Assembly (NCBI RefSeq): GCF_000797495.1
Contig: NZ_JTGN01000001.1
Coordinates: 379,501-443,500 of the forward strand
Direction of reading: 5' to 3'
Origin: Robinsoniella peoriensis
Lineage (GTDB): Bacteria; Bacillota; Clostridia; Lachnospirales; Lachnospiraceae
DNA: 64,000 nt
How positions within the stretch are numbered: position 1 is the first letter of the stretch; every line of letters begins with the position of its first letter. The translations under genes were made by a program, and so were the position numbers. Positions 18,901-28,423 of this stretch are shown here, one piece after another. The notes beneath the pieces were generated by a model. That model was not told the DNA's origin and did not search any database. It saw only the letters and a list, made by a program, of their open reading frames with translations.

Positions 18901-19849
18901 AGAACGCAGAATCAATATTTGTGACTCCTGCCGGTATTGTTGTAATCTGTTTCAGATTTGCGCAGTCTCTGAAAATACCATCTATTTCAGTCACACCATC
19001 CGGAATAACAGGTGCCTGAACAAGACTGCTGCATTTTTCAAATGCCCCCTGCATCTTTTTGGTATTCACAGGTATACCGCTTACATCCGTCAATCCGGTA
19101 CATCCGTAGAATGCATATGACAAATCATTGTCTTCAATATTAACACCGTTATCAAACTGTACGGTCTTTATCTCCTTGTTGCCGCAAAAAGCGCCCGCAT
19201 AATAATCTTCAATTTCCTCGTCATCAAATTGAAATTGTGCTTTTCTTATAATTACTCCATATTCGTTATTATTAATTTGAACATTTGATGGCACAAATAC
19301 ATTAACATCGGCACCTTTATACTTTGTCAAAATCACTTTATCTTCTTCTTTGTTAAAAATATATTCCCAGTTTTTCTTTAAATATATATCATCATATTGT
19401 CCTGAACCAATCTCTTTATTCAGTGCTTCTTCCGACTTTAAATCCAACGATTCATTGCCGACAGTCTGTGTTTGAGTTTCAGGCTGGTCCACAGCGGTTG
19501 TATCCGTTTCTTCCGTCAGGGCTATATCCTCTGTTTCCGGTATTTCTTCCGTAACTGCCGCTTCAGGCTCTTCTGTCTGGATATCTGCCGAAATCCCCGG
19601 TTCCTCTGTTATTTCCCCTGCTTCTGGCTCTGTCAGGTCTTCAGTCTCCTTTTTATTGTCTGCTTTATTTTTCTCTTGTGTTTCCTCTCTGCGAAGATCA
19701 TTTCCTTTGACTGCTCCCACATTAGCTGCCTGCCCTGTCTCATTCTGCAATTCATCATTATCCGCTAATGCAGTAATGCCGGACGTAGAAATAAGTGACG
19801 CACAAAGCAGAATGCTCATAATACGTTTACCTTGTTTCCATCGTTTCAT
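15959..19849 (-). CDS. Giant secreted BspA-type LRR / InlB-B surface protein
   Basis: 1296 aa. The signal peptide (1-29, ending ALADN) is followed by a Glu/Thr-rich acidic linker (~30-150). Then one module occurs twice. Module 1 has ~10 leucine-rich repeats of ~23 residues (~245-485, core F-GC-SL--AP-IP--V) plus an InlB-B repeat (~560-632, GYHFAGW). Module 2 has ~14 repeats (~712-1050) plus an InlB-B repeat (~1130-1200, GYEFKGW). Both modules carry the same connecting segment (GSGLIVNY / GSGLTLDY). The end (1205-1296) resembles a fibronectin type III domain. There is no LPXTG or SLH anchor, so retention is unclear. GGAG precedes the ATG. Probable role: adhesion to host or food polymers. Confidence 0.88.
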   Translation of the reverse strand: MKRWKQGKRIMSILLCASLISTSGITALADNDELQNETGQAANVGAVKGNDLRREETQEKNKADNKKETEDLTEPEAGEITEEPGISADIQTEEPEAAVTEEIPETEDIALTEETDTTAVDQPETQTQTVGNESLDLKSEEALNKEIGSGQYDDIYLKKNWEYIFNKEEDKVILTKYKGADVNVFVPSNVQINNNEYGVIIRKAQFQFDDEEIEDYYAGAFCGNKEIKTVQFDNGVNIEDNDLSYAFYGCTGLTDVSGIPVNTKKMQGAFEKCSSLVQAPVIPDGVTEIDGIFRDCANLKQITTIPAGVTNIDSAFYGCKSLEQTPQLPAGIVSLKDTFRGCTSLTKAPVIPNTVTNLDAAFDGCSSLSEAPVIPDHVVSMVATFSGCVKLVKAPVIPSSVVYLNNTFSQCTSLVEIPEIKNGVVDMQYAFEGCTSLIKAPVLPDSVIYLQNAFKGCTNLVQAPAIPDGVIDMRSTFEDCSKLQGEMVLSGNPRDYYNNEGKLIHGNQNCFLNAAKGGSGLIVNYTADCKNIDQIIATRGAGNNKVTKGKLVTVPSTGRYQLYFDANGGTVNPDRKSVKTGDKYGELPTPVKTGYHFAGWSTDKIGSQIVTSETVYSLKEDQKLFAVWRYENFSSKWNYDVNEKTKTITVRKYIGSDATVVVPDKIKLSNTDYAIVVGKTGDRAKNGVFSKNRLIASIQFESGVKFEDNNMQYAFAECSGLKTVSGIPDSVVNLKGVFQDCTSLEKFYDLPQNKNIKDISSAFTRCTALKEVENLPQGATDLSQIFSGCINLLEIPELPSKAENISGAFEDCRSITKAPSIPSSVKDLRFAFSGCSNLTKAPSIPSGVTNMEATFSGCVSITKAPKIPSGVTNLEETFRGCKKLKNAPVLPEKIKNLYYTFEGCSSLEDAPKIPATVRNLSNTFSGCESLKKAPTIPKGVTSLHETFYNCKSLTKTPSIPNGVKEMYSTFQGCSSLKTATEIPDSVTSMRYTFSGCSKLTQVYAISNNVQDMMGTFTYCTSLRQAPDIPKSVNNMINTFKECVNLQGKMIINADLRKPIFEDGAYGGDDEIDGLEAYFQTFYNAGINGSGLTLDYGKNCKNISKIVASKGSGNNKVKKGKKVTIPSKMNYEVKFNGNGGKSGKASKTIKYGSFYGTLPSAKRAGYEFKGWYTKKKGGSKITSDKKIKSAKNRTVYAQWTKVKVKKVSGISLSSTTKTRMVVSTKEVKGAKGYQILYAANSSFTKGKKSLNTGLLNKTVKKLKSGRKYYVKVRAYKEDSTGKRIYGSYSKAAAVKVK

Positions 19850-20008
19850 AGCTCACGCTCCTTTTCTGATCGTATACACAATCTCTGTTTTTATTTAATT
19901 TTTGTACCTATCGAAGCATAAATATTTGATAATTTATATTAAATCAAATTCTCATCACACTTCTATATTAAAAATTATAGCACAATTCCCTGAAAATTCT
20001 ATAACCAT

Positions 20009-20143
20009 TTACAATTTATTATCAAATACTTCTTCTGGTTTACAATTAAACACACTACAATCTGCCGCAACTTCCTGATTTACAACAATTGTAGTGCAAA
20101 CGGCATCCCCGGTTATATTGACATAGTTCCTTGATATCTCCCA
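20009..20143 (-). pseudogene. C-terminal remnant of a dicarboxylate/amino-acid:cation symporter
   Basis: The minus strand reads 44 codons without a start, preceded in frame by a stop. It contains NYVNITGDAVCTTIVV, which matches the last conserved helix of the DAACS (GltP/DctA/SstT) family, then a short hydrophilic tail. Nothing else of the ~400-residue transporter is present; the aspS terminator lies directly upstream. It looks like the tail of a deleted gene left in the intergenic space. Confidence 0.6.
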
Positions 20144-20149
20144 TTACCG

Positions 20150-20184
20150 TAAAAAAAGAACTATCCGGATGACAGTCCGGATAG
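20150..20184 (-). terminator. Terminator of the apt-rel-hisS-aspS operon
   Basis: The stem ctatccgga / tccggatag with a 6-nt loop is followed on the minus strand by TTCTTTTTTT. It starts 30 nt after the aspS stop. Confidence 0.9.
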
Positions 20185-20213
20185 CTCATATATAATATTT
20201 CTATCATTCAATT

Positions 20214-22022
20214 TTACTCTGATTCTTTTTCTTCTTCCTGAGCCGCTACTATTTTCAGTTCTAATTCATCTAACTGCTTCTCATCTACAACCCCCGGTGC
20301 TCCTGTCATCAGGCAGGACGCATCCTTCACTTTCGGGAATGCAATCACTTCACGGATGCTGTCTTCTTTTGTCATCAGCATGATCAGCCTGTCCAGTCCA
20401 TAAGCCAGTCCTGCGTGGGGTGGAACTCCGTATTTAAATGCATTTAACAGGTATCCGAAACGCTCCTCTGCCTGTTCTTTTGTGAATCCCAGAACTTCAA
20501 ACATTTTTGCCTGAACATCATTCTGGAAGATTCGGACACTGCCGCCTCCGAGCTCGGTACCGTTAAGTACGATATCGTATGCTTTCGCTCTGACTGCACC
20601 AGGATCTGTATCGATCTTATCTAAATCTTCTTCCATCGGCATGGTAAATGGATGATGCATAGCTGCAAAACGCTGCTGTTCTTCTGACCACTCCAGAAGC
20701 GGAAACTCCGTTACCCAGAGGAACTTATAATCATCCTTAGAGAGAATTCCCATATTTTTTGCAATCTCAAGGCGAAGATTTCCTAATACATCCCAGACAA
20801 CCTTATTCTTATCCGCCGCAAACAGCAGTAAATCCCCAGGTTCTCCACCCATTGCTGCAACGATTGCTTTTAATTCCTCTTCTGACATAAATTTCGCAAA
20901 GGAGGACTTAAAAGTGCCATCCGGATTGATCACCAGGTAGGCAAGACCTTTGGCGCCATAGCCTTTGGCAAATTCAACAAGTGCATCTATTTTCTTACGA
21001 GGCATGCTTCCCTGCCCTTTCGCATTAATGCCGCGTACACTTCCGCCATTATCAAGGGCTCCTTTAAATACTACAAATCCGCAGTCCTTTACAACTTCTG
21101 ATATATCTTTTAATTCCATACCAAAACGGATATCCGGTTTATCGGACCCATAACGATCCATTGCATCCTGCCATGTCATTCTCGGAATCGGAAGTGGCAC
21201 ATCAATACCGATAGCTTCCTTGAAGATCTTAGCTAACAGTCTTTCGTTGACTTCAATTACATCATCTATGTCTACAAAAGACATCTCCATATCGATCTGT
21301 GTAAATTCCGGCTGTCTGTCCGCCCTTAAATCCTCATCACGGAAACATTTTGCAATCTGGAAGTAGCGGTCAAAACCGGAACACATCAGCAGCTGCTTAA
21401 ATAACTGGGGTGACTGTGGAAGAGCATAGAAATTACCGGGATGCACACGGCTTGGAACCAGGTAATCACGAGCACCTTCCGGGGTACTATTTATTAAAAT
21501 CGGAGTTTCAATTTCCAGGAAGCCTTCTTCCGCAAGGAAAGTTCGTACAGAAGTAGCCACCTTACTTCTTAGCATCAGGTTTCTCTGAAGATTTGGTCTT
21601 CTAAGGTCTAAATATCGGTATTTTAAACGAAGTTCATCTTTTGTCTGGATATTTTCCTCTACCGGGAAAGGCGGTGTATCAGATTCAGAAAGAATACGAA
21701 GTTCCGTAGCGCGAAGCTCCCATTCTCCTGTTGCCAGATGTTCATTTACAGCTCCGGAACGGTTTTCCAGAATTCCTTTTACTGCAATTACAAATTCACT
21801 GCGCAGTTTTCCTGCTTTCTCAAATCCCTCTGTTCCAATATCATTTTCATCAAACACGATCTGAAGTATCCCGGAGCGGTCTCTCAGATCCACAAAGATC
21901 AGACTTCCAAGATTTCTCCTTTTCTGTACCCATCCCATTGCAATGATCTCGGTACTAATGTCGGACTTTGTAACCTCCGCACATCTGTGTGTTCTCTTAA
22001 GGCCTTTCATTGATTCTGCCAT
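20214..22022 (-). CDS. aspS: Aspartyl-tRNA synthetase
   Basis: 602 aa, bacterial-type length with the GAD insertion domain (~285-425). It attaches Asp to tRNA-Asp in the cytoplasm. Residues 1-110 are the OB-fold anticodon-binding domain (GWVQKRRNLGSLIFVDLRDRSG). Class II motif 2 is FRDEDLRADRQPEFTQID and motif 3 is AYGLDRLIMLM. GGAGG lies 9 nt before the ATG. It is the last gene of the long operon, 66 nt after hisS. Whether it also charges tRNA-Asn cannot be settled here. Confidence 0.96.
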   Translation of the reverse strand: MAESMKGLKRTHRCAEVTKSDISTEIIAMGWVQKRRNLGSLIFVDLRDRSGILQIVFDENDIGTEGFEKAGKLRSEFVIAVKGILENRSGAVNEHLATGEWELRATELRILSESDTPPFPVEENIQTKDELRLKYRYLDLRRPNLQRNLMLRSKVATSVRTFLAEEGFLEIETPILINSTPEGARDYLVPSRVHPGNFYALPQSPQLFKQLLMCSGFDRYFQIAKCFRDEDLRADRQPEFTQIDMEMSFVDIDDVIEVNERLLAKIFKEAIGIDVPLPIPRMTWQDAMDRYGSDKPDIRFGMELKDISEVVKDCGFVVFKGALDNGGSVRGINAKGQGSMPRKKIDALVEFAKGYGAKGLAYLVINPDGTFKSSFAKFMSEEELKAIVAAMGGEPGDLLLFAADKNKVVWDVLGNLRLEIAKNMGILSKDDYKFLWVTEFPLLEWSEEQQRFAAMHHPFTMPMEEDLDKIDTDPGAVRAKAYDIVLNGTELGGGSVRIFQNDVQAKMFEVLGFTKEQAEERFGYLLNAFKYGVPPHAGLAYGLDRLIMLMTKEDSIREVIAFPKVKDASCLMTGAPGVVDEKQLDELELKIVAAQEEEKESE

Positions 22023-22088
22023 TTCTCTTATCCTCCATCATCAAAGCGGACATTTAAAATCCACTTTGTTACTTTTATTATACACGCT

Positions 22089-23333
22089 CTAAACAAATAA
22101 TCCCGGAATATCCGTTAATGCCACTTCTGTCTGTTCCCCGGTTTCCATATCTTTTACCCTTGCCACACCTTTTTCAAGCTCGTCAGAACCGATGACCACC
22201 GTTTTCTTTGCTCCGATTTTGTTCGCATATTTCATCTGGGCTTTCACGCTGCGGTCCATATAGTCTGTTTCCACGATAATTCCGTGGCTTCTGATTTCAT
22301 TTACAAGCTTATATGCCTTTGCTTTCGCTTCTTTTCCCAGAATTCCCACATATAATTCAACCGAATCTTCTGACGGGAGCTGAACACCTTCTTTTTCCAG
22401 GAAGTATAAAATTCGTTCGATCCCCATTCCAAATCCTACCGAAGGAATATCCTGCTTCTCATCGATTTCATGAATCAGTCCGTCATAACGTCCGCCTCCG
22501 CAGAGTGTAAAACCTTCCGAATTTACAAATTCAAAAACAGTTTTTGTATAGTAGTCCAGCCCTCTGACAATTCCTGTATCTATTTCGTAGGGCACGTTCA
22601 ATTCATCTAATAGTGCCTGTAATTCCTCAAAGTGCTCTCTGCACTCCTCATCCAGATATTCAATTGTTCTAGGTGCCTTGTCCACAATCGTTTTACAGGT
22701 ATCCACTTTACAGTCCAGCACACGAAGGGGATTTTTCAGCATTCTCTCACGACAGGTGGGACATAGCTGTTCTTCATGTTCTTTTAAGTACGCAAGGAGG
22801 GCATCATTATAAGTTTTACGGCAATCCTTGCAGCCGATACTGTTAATATGAAGCTTTGCATCGGATAATCCTAATTTACGAATCAGGGTAGATACCAGTG
22901 TAATCACTTCGACTTCTGCCAATGGACTTTTGGATCCTACAAATTCCACTCCGAACTGGTGATGCTGTCTGAGTCTGCCGCTTTGAGGTTTTTCATAACG
23001 AAATGCCGGTGTCACATAAAATAATTTTGTAGGTGCAGGCTGTGCGTACATGTTGTGCTCCAGGTAAGCTCTCATAACCGGGGAGGTGCCCTCCGGCTTT
23101 AAAGTAATGCTGCGGTCACCTTTATCTAAAAAGGTATACATCTCTTTTTGTACTACGTCTGTCGTTTCCCCAACTCCACGCTGGAACAACACAGTATGCT
23201 CGAACACAGGGGTAATAATTTCAGATATATGATACGTTTTGGCTAAATCTCTTGCTATTTTTTCTACCAGGGTACGCTTGTGCATCTCTTCTCCGTACCA
23301 ATCCTGTACTCCTCTGGGTGCCTGTGTAATCAT
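22089..23333 (-). CDS. hisS: Histidyl-tRNA synthetase
   Basis: 414 aa, normal. This class II enzyme shows motif 2 around [20 protein letters not shown], the HisA signature [14 protein letters not shown], motif 3 around [12 protein letters not shown], and a C-terminal anticodon-binding domain (~325-414). A strong AGAGGAGG precedes the ATG, which overlaps the stop of the HD-GYP gene by 4 nt (ATGA). It lies directly upstream of aspS, a conserved Firmicutes pair. Confidence 0.97.
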   Translation of the reverse strand: MITQAPRGVQDWYGEEMHKRTLVEKIARDLAKTYHISEIITPVFEHTVLFQRGVGETTDVVQKEMYTFLDKGDRSITLKPEGTSPVMRAYLEHNMYAQPAPTKLFYVTPAFRYEKPQSGRLRQHHQFGVEFVGSKSPLAEVEVITLVSTLIRKLGLSDAKLHINSIGCKDCRKTYNDALLAYLKEHEEQLCPTCRERMLKNPLRVLDCKVDTCKTIVDKAPRTIEYLDEECREHFEELQALLDELNVPYEIDTGIVRGLDYYTKTVFEFVNSEGFTLCGGGRYDGLIHEIDEKQDIPSVGFGMGIERILYFLEKEGVQLPSEDSVELYVGILGKEAKAKAYKLVNEIRSHGIIVETDYMDRSVKAQMKYANKIGAKKTVVIGSDELEKGVARVKDMETGEQTEVALTDIPGLFV

Positions 23334-23944
23334 GACAAGTCCTCCTCTATTTCAATCTCTATATTTTCTTTGTCTAATATTTCTTCTATCCCATCTTGAT
23401 GTATGACTCTTAAAAATGCAAGGAATATTTTCATATCGAAATTCTTTACTTCCGCAATCATCAATTCCACAGCAGCATCCATTTCAAAAGACCTGCGGTA
23501 TGGACGGTCGGAAGTTAAAGCCGCAAAGACATCGCACACTCTTAAGATCCTTGCTCCTATAGGGATCTCTTCCTCTGCCAGATTGGATGGATATCCAGTA
23601 CCATCATAGTTTTCGTGATGATACAGAATACTGTCCAAAACTTTCATGGAATAACCCTCTTTATGCAAAATAGCATAACTGAGCGTAGAGTGTGTACGAA
23701 CATACCGCATCTCTTCAACCGTTAAGGTTTCTTCTTCCCGTCCATAGATATATTTTGCAAGTTCCATCTTACCTATATCATGGAGAAAACCGGCAATTGC
23801 CATCTCATGGCAATCTTCCTCACAAAGGCCCAGTTCTCTGGACACACGGCTGGCCAGATTACTGACACACATTCCATGTGCAATTTCCTTTGCAAGATCT
23901 ATTTGTATGATGTGACATGTTCGTTGTTTACGAGTTTCTGTCAT
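23330..23944 (-). CDS. HD-GYP domain protein
   Basis: 204 aa. It is an almost complete stand-alone HD-GYP hydrolase: HDIGK (metal site), [11 protein letters not shown] (the GYP motif) and [13 protein letters not shown] are all present. HD-GYP proteins degrade cyclic di-GMP or related dinucleotides. No receiver or sensor domain is attached; residues 1-25 may be a short regulatory stretch and 170-204 form an acidic tail. It overlaps hemZ and hisS by 4 nt on each side, so it is firmly embedded in the operon. I do not recall HD-GYP as a standard member of this cluster. Confidence 0.85.
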   Translation of the reverse strand: MTETRKQRTCHIIQIDLAKEIAHGMCVSNLASRVSRELGLCEEDCHEMAIAGFLHDIGKMELAKYIYGREEETLTVEEMRYVRTHSTLSYAILHKEGYSMKVLDSILYHHENYDGTGYPSNLAEEEIPIGARILRVCDVFAALTSDRPYRRSFEMDAAVELMIAEVKNFDMKIFLAFLRVIHQDGIEEILDKENIEIEIEEDLS

Positions 23945-25413
23945 TCCAATTCCCCTTCGTATAGTAAGAAGCCTTTTCGCTTCCGTTCTATCATTTCATC
24001 AATACGTTCGATATAACCTTTAATATCTTTTACATTTTCTATGCGTTCAATATGTTCCTCATCCGGCACAAGTTTGGTAGCTGCTCCCGCCCCCAATGCC
24101 AGAATACTCTGTTTTTCTTCCATAATCAGAATATTGTAAATACCTGCTTTATCCGGCTTAGCATAACCCACATTTTCAAAATTTCCCGCCATATTCTTCT
24201 GTCGGTACAGGTAATAAGGTGTCAGTCCGCTTTTGCTCACATAATCAGATGTCATGTCCATAATTTCCTGATTATTCGTAAATGTCATCTCTTTATACTG
24301 ATCTCTAAACATGTTCAGCCTTGCCGCGCGTTTCACTGCAAGGGAATGGACTGTAATACTTTCCGGATCCATCTCCACTACTTCCTGAAGTGTATGCTCC
24401 ACCTCAGATTTACCTTCACCTGGAAGTCCTACAATCAAATCCATGTTAATATTATCAAATCCTGCATCCCGTGCCAGAGCAAATGCTTCTTTGGTCTGCG
24501 CCACCGTATGGCGCCTGCCTATAATATCCAGCGTCTTATCATTCATCGTCTGAGGATTTATCGAAATCCTGGTAACCGGATGTCTGCGTATCGCCTCTAA
24601 CTTTTCCATTGTAATACTGTCAGGCCTTCCGGCTTCCACCGTGTACTCCTGGATTTTACTGATATCAAAACAGGATTCAATCTTATTCATAAGACGCTCT
24701 ATCTGTTCCGGTTCCAAAGTCGTAGGTGTTCCTCCCCCTATATAAATCGTATTGAGTTCACGGTTTTTATAGAGCTTTGCAGCAAACTCCATCTCCTTAC
24801 AAAGTGCGTCAAGATAAGCGTCCACTTTATGCTTCCACACTGACAGCGGGCTGGAACTAAACGAACAATAGAGACAGATACTGGGGCAAAATGGAATTCC
24901 TATATATAGACTATAACCATTTTTATAATTTATATCCTTTAAAATATAGCTTTCCCGGTTTGCAATCATAACACTCAGTGAGGTTTTTTCATTGCTGCAA
25001 TAATATGTATTGCGCATATAATCCGCTATCTCAGTATTCTTAAGTCCCTGTTCTAACAGAGCCATTGGAATCTTCGTAGGGCGAATGCCTGTCAACGTCC
25101 CCCAGGGCAGTTCCTGACCCGAACGTTCTCTAAGCATTTCATAAAGCAGGCGTTTCAGCCGGTTCTTTGTTTCCTTACGATTGGCATAATAATCCAGCTG
25201 AATGCTTCGTCCATCCAGCTTTTCCCGATCCGGTCCATAAAATGTTATGGCAATGCCGGTGTCACTGTAGGAAATCATGATATAAAAATCAAAAGACCCT
25301 TCCACCAGATCTTCCCCGTAATAGACAGGTACATCCACCCCCGGATAGAATGCTCTCACCAGTGAATGGATATCATATTCGAAATCTCTCTTATTCAATT
25401 GTACTGCAATCAT
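23941..25413 (-). CDS. hemZ: Coproporphyrinogen III oxidase-like radical SAM protein HemZ
   Basis: 490 aa. The radical SAM cluster motif is CPSICLYC (CxxxCxxC), preceded by YIGIPF, with GGGTPTTL and the HemN-like region NMDLIVGLPGE further on. The ~150-residue N-terminal domain, containing LTGIRPTK, is the HemZ hallmark and is absent from HemN or HemW. The ATG at 25413 is 6 nt from AGGAG; the frame opens upstream with an unsupported TTG. HemZ proteins are annotated as oxygen-independent coproporphyrinogen oxidases, but the in vivo role in anaerobes without haem synthesis is uncertain. Confidence 0.88.
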   Translation of the reverse strand: MIAVQLNKRDFEYDIHSLVRAFYPGVDVPVYYGEDLVEGSFDFYIMISYSDTGIAITFYGPDREKLDGRSIQLDYYANRKETKNRLKRLLYEMLRERSGQELPWGTLTGIRPTKIPMALLEQGLKNTEIADYMRNTYYCSNEKTSLSVMIANRESYILKDINYKNGYSLYIGIPFCPSICLYCSFSSSPLSVWKHKVDAYLDALCKEMEFAAKLYKNRELNTIYIGGGTPTTLEPEQIERLMNKIESCFDISKIQEYTVEAGRPDSITMEKLEAIRRHPVTRISINPQTMNDKTLDIIGRRHTVAQTKEAFALARDAGFDNINMDLIVGLPGEGKSEVEHTLQEVVEMDPESITVHSLAVKRAARLNMFRDQYKEMTFTNNQEIMDMTSDYVSKSGLTPYYLYRQKNMAGNFENVGYAKPDKAGIYNILIMEEKQSILALGAGAATKLVPDEEHIERIENVKDIKGYIERIDEMIERKRKGFLLYEGELE

Positions 25414-25435
25414 CATTTTCTCCTGTAAAACGATA

Positions 25436-26065
25436 TTAAGCAAAAGGATTATACTTTTTTTCGTGACCGATGTCTGTCATAGATTCATGCCCTGGGCAGA
25501 CCTGCGTATCTTCCGGCAAAGTGTTTAAAAGCTCTTTTACCGATCTTGATAATTCCGCCTGGTTTCCGGTTGGAAAATCAGTTCTGCCTATACTTTCACG
25601 AAATAATGTATCCCCGCTGAATAAGGTCTTTTCTTCCGGCAGGTAATAACATGCCCCGCCTTTTGTATGTCCCGGTGTATGCAATACTTTGATTTTGAAG
25701 CCCGCAAGTTCTACTTCTTCCTGATCCTTTAAATAGCGGTCTGCCTTAATCACAAACGGCAGTCCAAACATCGAGGATAAGTTTAAATGATTATCCTCAG
25801 TGACCGCCTTTTCCTGCTCTAATACACAGACCGGAACCTGGAGCTCTTTCTTCAAATCCATAGCTGCACCAGTATGGTCAAAATGACCATGGGTTAATAA
25901 AATGGCTGCCACTTTAACCTGCAGGCTTTTTATCTTTTGTATAATCGCCTGTGCTCTGTCTGCCGGATCGATAATAACAGCTTCTTTGTTCTCTTCGTTG
26001 ATTGCCAGATAACAATTGGTCTGCACCATCCCCAGCACCATCTTCTCGATATGCAGCTTACTCAT
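25436..26065 (-). CDS. Metallo-beta-lactamase-fold hydrolase (glyoxalase II-like, YcbL type)
   Basis: 209 aa. The metal ligands are visible: THGHFDHTG (HxHxDH), HTPGHTKGG, SGDTLF and CPGHES near the end. It lacks the C-terminal helical substrate domain of true glyoxalase II, which fits the shorter YcbL-like type 2 enzymes that act on thioesters such as S-lactoylglutathione analogues. It starts 12 nt after rel and ends 22 nt before hemZ, a placement common in Clostridia and Bacilli. Confidence 0.88.
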   Translation of the reverse strand: MSKLHIEKMVLGMVQTNCYLAINEENKEAVIIDPADRAQAIIQKIKSLQVKVAAILLTHGHFDHTGAAMDLKKELQVPVCVLEQEKAVTEDNHLNLSSMFGLPFVIKADRYLKDQEEVELAGFKIKVLHTPGHTKGGACYYLPEEKTLFSGDTLFRESIGRTDFPTGNQAELSRSVKELLNTLPEDTQVCPGHESMTDIGHEKKYNPFA

Positions 26066-26077
26066 ACAACCTACTCC

Positions 26078-28378
26078 TTATCCGGTGGTACGTTCAATAT
26101 CAATCACGCTTTCCACCTGTCTGATTTTTTCAATAAGACTGTTTAGAACTTCCCGTCCCGGCACGTCAAAGCTCATGGCAATGGTTGCCGTTCCCTGTTT
26201 GCTTGTTCTGGAATTTACACTGGTAACATCAATCTTACGTTCGGTAAAAATCCTGGATATATCTACCAGAAGTCCGGTTCTGTTATTACCGTAGATCTTA
26301 ATCTCTGCAGTATAAAGTCCATTAGATCCGGTTTCCTCCGGCTCCTGCCATTCAGCATCAATAAGACGTACCCTGTCTTCTCCACCCAGATTAATAATAT
26401 TTACACAATCTGTCCTGTGAATTGACACACCTCTTCCTCTAGTAACAAATCCAACGATTTCATCTCCCGGTACAGGGCTGCAGCATTTGGAAAAACGTAC
26501 AGCAACATCATGAATGCCTTTTACGACAATGCCGCTTTTCGTTCTGGCAATGCGGACTTTTTCTTTTGATTCTGCTGCTTCAATAATATTTTCATCCGTG
26601 ATCTGCTTCTTATGCTGCTTCTGATACTCCTCCAGAAGTTTGTTCACCACCTGGCCCTCTTTCAGTCCGCCATGGCCGATGGCCGCCAATACAGATTCCC
26701 AGTCCCGGAAACCATATTTACGCATCACACTTTCCATATATGCCGGCTTAGTAATGTCGCTTTGTACAATTGCTTTGGATTTGCAATACTGTGCAAACAT
26801 TTCCTTGCCTTTAATAATATTATCTTCTTTCAGTTCATTCTTAAACCATTGGTTAATCTTGTTCTTTGCCTGAGTACTTTTTACAATCCCCAGCCAGTCA
26901 CGGCTTGGACCTCTGGAATTTTGTGAAGTCACAATCTCAATACGGTCTCCGTTTTGAATCACGTAATCGATATTCACAAGCTTGCCATTTACTCTTGCAC
27001 CAATCATTTTGTTCCCAACTGCACTGTGGATACTGTAAGCAAAATCAATTGGTGTTGAACCATTTGGAAGGTTCTTCACATCTCCCGCAGGTGTGAAGCA
27101 GTATACATTCTCGGCAAACAAATCCAAATCACTTTTTAACAGGCTCATGAATTCTTTATTGTCAGACATATCACGCTGCCATTCCAGAATCTGACGTAGC
27201 CAGCTTAATTTTTCTTCTTCCTGCTCAGCCACTCCTTTTTTACCGTCGGAGCTTTCTTTGTATTTCCAATGGGCAGCAATACCAAATTCTGCTGTCCGGT
27301 GCATTTCAAATGTACGGATCTGAATTTCAAAAGGCTGACCGCTGGGGCCAATCAAGGTGGTATGCAGGGATTGGTACATGTTGGGCTTAGGCATCGCAAT
27401 GTAATCCTTAAAACGCCCCGGAATCGGTTTATACATCTCGTGAATTACCCCGAGAGCTGCATAACAATCCTTCACTGTGTCCACAATTATCCGAACTGCA
27501 AACAAATCATAGATCTGTTCAATCGTCTTCTGCTGATTGACCATTTTCTTATAGATACTAAAGAAATGTTTCACCCTTCCATCAATCTGCGCCCTAATCC
27601 CGGCACTTTCTACATGGAGGCTGACTTCATCGACAATACTCTGCACAAACTGCTCCCGCTCCGTTTTACGCAGTGAAACTTTTTCCACAAGGTCATAGTA
27701 CACTTCAGGCTCCAGATATTTTAAAGAAAGATCATCCAGCTCCACCTTAATCTTGGAAATACCAAGCCGTTGGGCAATGGGTGCATAAATATCCATGGTT
27801 TCCCTTGCTTTTTCCTTCTGCTTTTCCGGCTTCATATACTTCAAAGTCCGCATGTTATGCAGTCTGTCCGCCAGTTTAATTAATATAACCCGAATGTCTT
27901 TCGCCATTGCCAAAAACATTTTACGCAGGTTCTCCGCCTGAACTTCAACTTTATCTGCTGAATAGGACAACTGCCCCAGTTTGGTTACACCATCCACCAG
28001 AAGTTCCACCTCTGCACCAAATTCCCTGCGTACCTCATCGGAAGTCAGAACCGTGTCTTCCACCACATCGTGCAGAAGTCCTGCTACAATGGTTTCTTTA
28101 TCCAGTTCCAGATCCGCAAGTATGATTGCAACACTTAAAGGATGGATAATATATGGTTCTCCTGATTTCCTCTTCTGATCCTGATGGGCATCATTCGCAA
28201 GATGATACGCCTTTTCGATCATCGAGATATCGGTAGACGGATGATATTTTCTAACACTGCTGATCAGCTCATCATACAGGATATCCGGGCTCGTAAAATC
28301 AGCCATGCCCTTTATAATGGCATCCGCCTTTTTAATCTTATCTAATTTTTCATTTTTAATCGTCCCATTCATTGGCAT
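26078..28378 (-). CDS. relA: Bifunctional (p)ppGpp synthetase/hydrolase Rel
   Basis: 766 aa, full length. It makes pppGpp/ppGpp from ATP and GTP/GDP on starved ribosomes and also hydrolyses them. The HD hydrolase domain (~45-200) keeps GLLHDVVEDT; the synthetase domain (~240-360) has YDLFAVRIIV and KPNMYQSLHTT. The TGS domain is at ~395-455 (FTPAGDVKNLPNGSTPIDFAY), a zinc-finger-like CC stretch (RFSKCCSPVPGD) near 640, and the ACT domain at ~690-766. Both catalytic halves look intact. The ribosome site is weak (GGTGAT). It is 45 nt downstream of apt and so probably shares the apt promoter. Confidence 0.96.
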   Translation of the reverse strand: MPMNGTIKNEKLDKIKKADAIIKGMADFTSPDILYDELISSVRKYHPSTDISMIEKAYHLANDAHQDQKRKSGEPYIIHPLSVAIILADLELDKETIVAGLLHDVVEDTVLTSDEVRREFGAEVELLVDGVTKLGQLSYSADKVEVQAENLRKMFLAMAKDIRVILIKLADRLHNMRTLKYMKPEKQKEKARETMDIYAPIAQRLGISKIKVELDDLSLKYLEPEVYYDLVEKVSLRKTEREQFVQSIVDEVSLHVESAGIRAQIDGRVKHFFSIYKKMVNQQKTIEQIYDLFAVRIIVDTVKDCYAALGVIHEMYKPIPGRFKDYIAMPKPNMYQSLHTTLIGPSGQPFEIQIRTFEMHRTAEFGIAAHWKYKESSDGKKGVAEQEEEKLSWLRQILEWQRDMSDNKEFMSLLKSDLDLFAENVYCFTPAGDVKNLPNGSTPIDFAYSIHSAVGNKMIGARVNGKLVNIDYVIQNGDRIEIVTSQNSRGPSRDWLGIVKSTQAKNKINQWFKNELKEDNIIKGKEMFAQYCKSKAIVQSDITKPAYMESVMRKYGFRDWESVLAAIGHGGLKEGQVVNKLLEEYQKQHKKQITDENIIEAAESKEKVRIARTKSGIVVKGIHDVAVRFSKCCSPVPGDEIVGFVTRGRGVSIHRTDCVNIINLGGEDRVRLIDAEWQEPEETGSNGLYTAEIKIYGNNRTGLLVDISRIFTERKIDVTSVNSRTSKQGTATIAMSFDVPGREVLNSLIEKIRQVESVIDIERTTG

Positions 28379-28423
28379 TCATATCACCGTCTTCTAATTG
28401 TTATATTCGCTGCTGTTTTGCGT

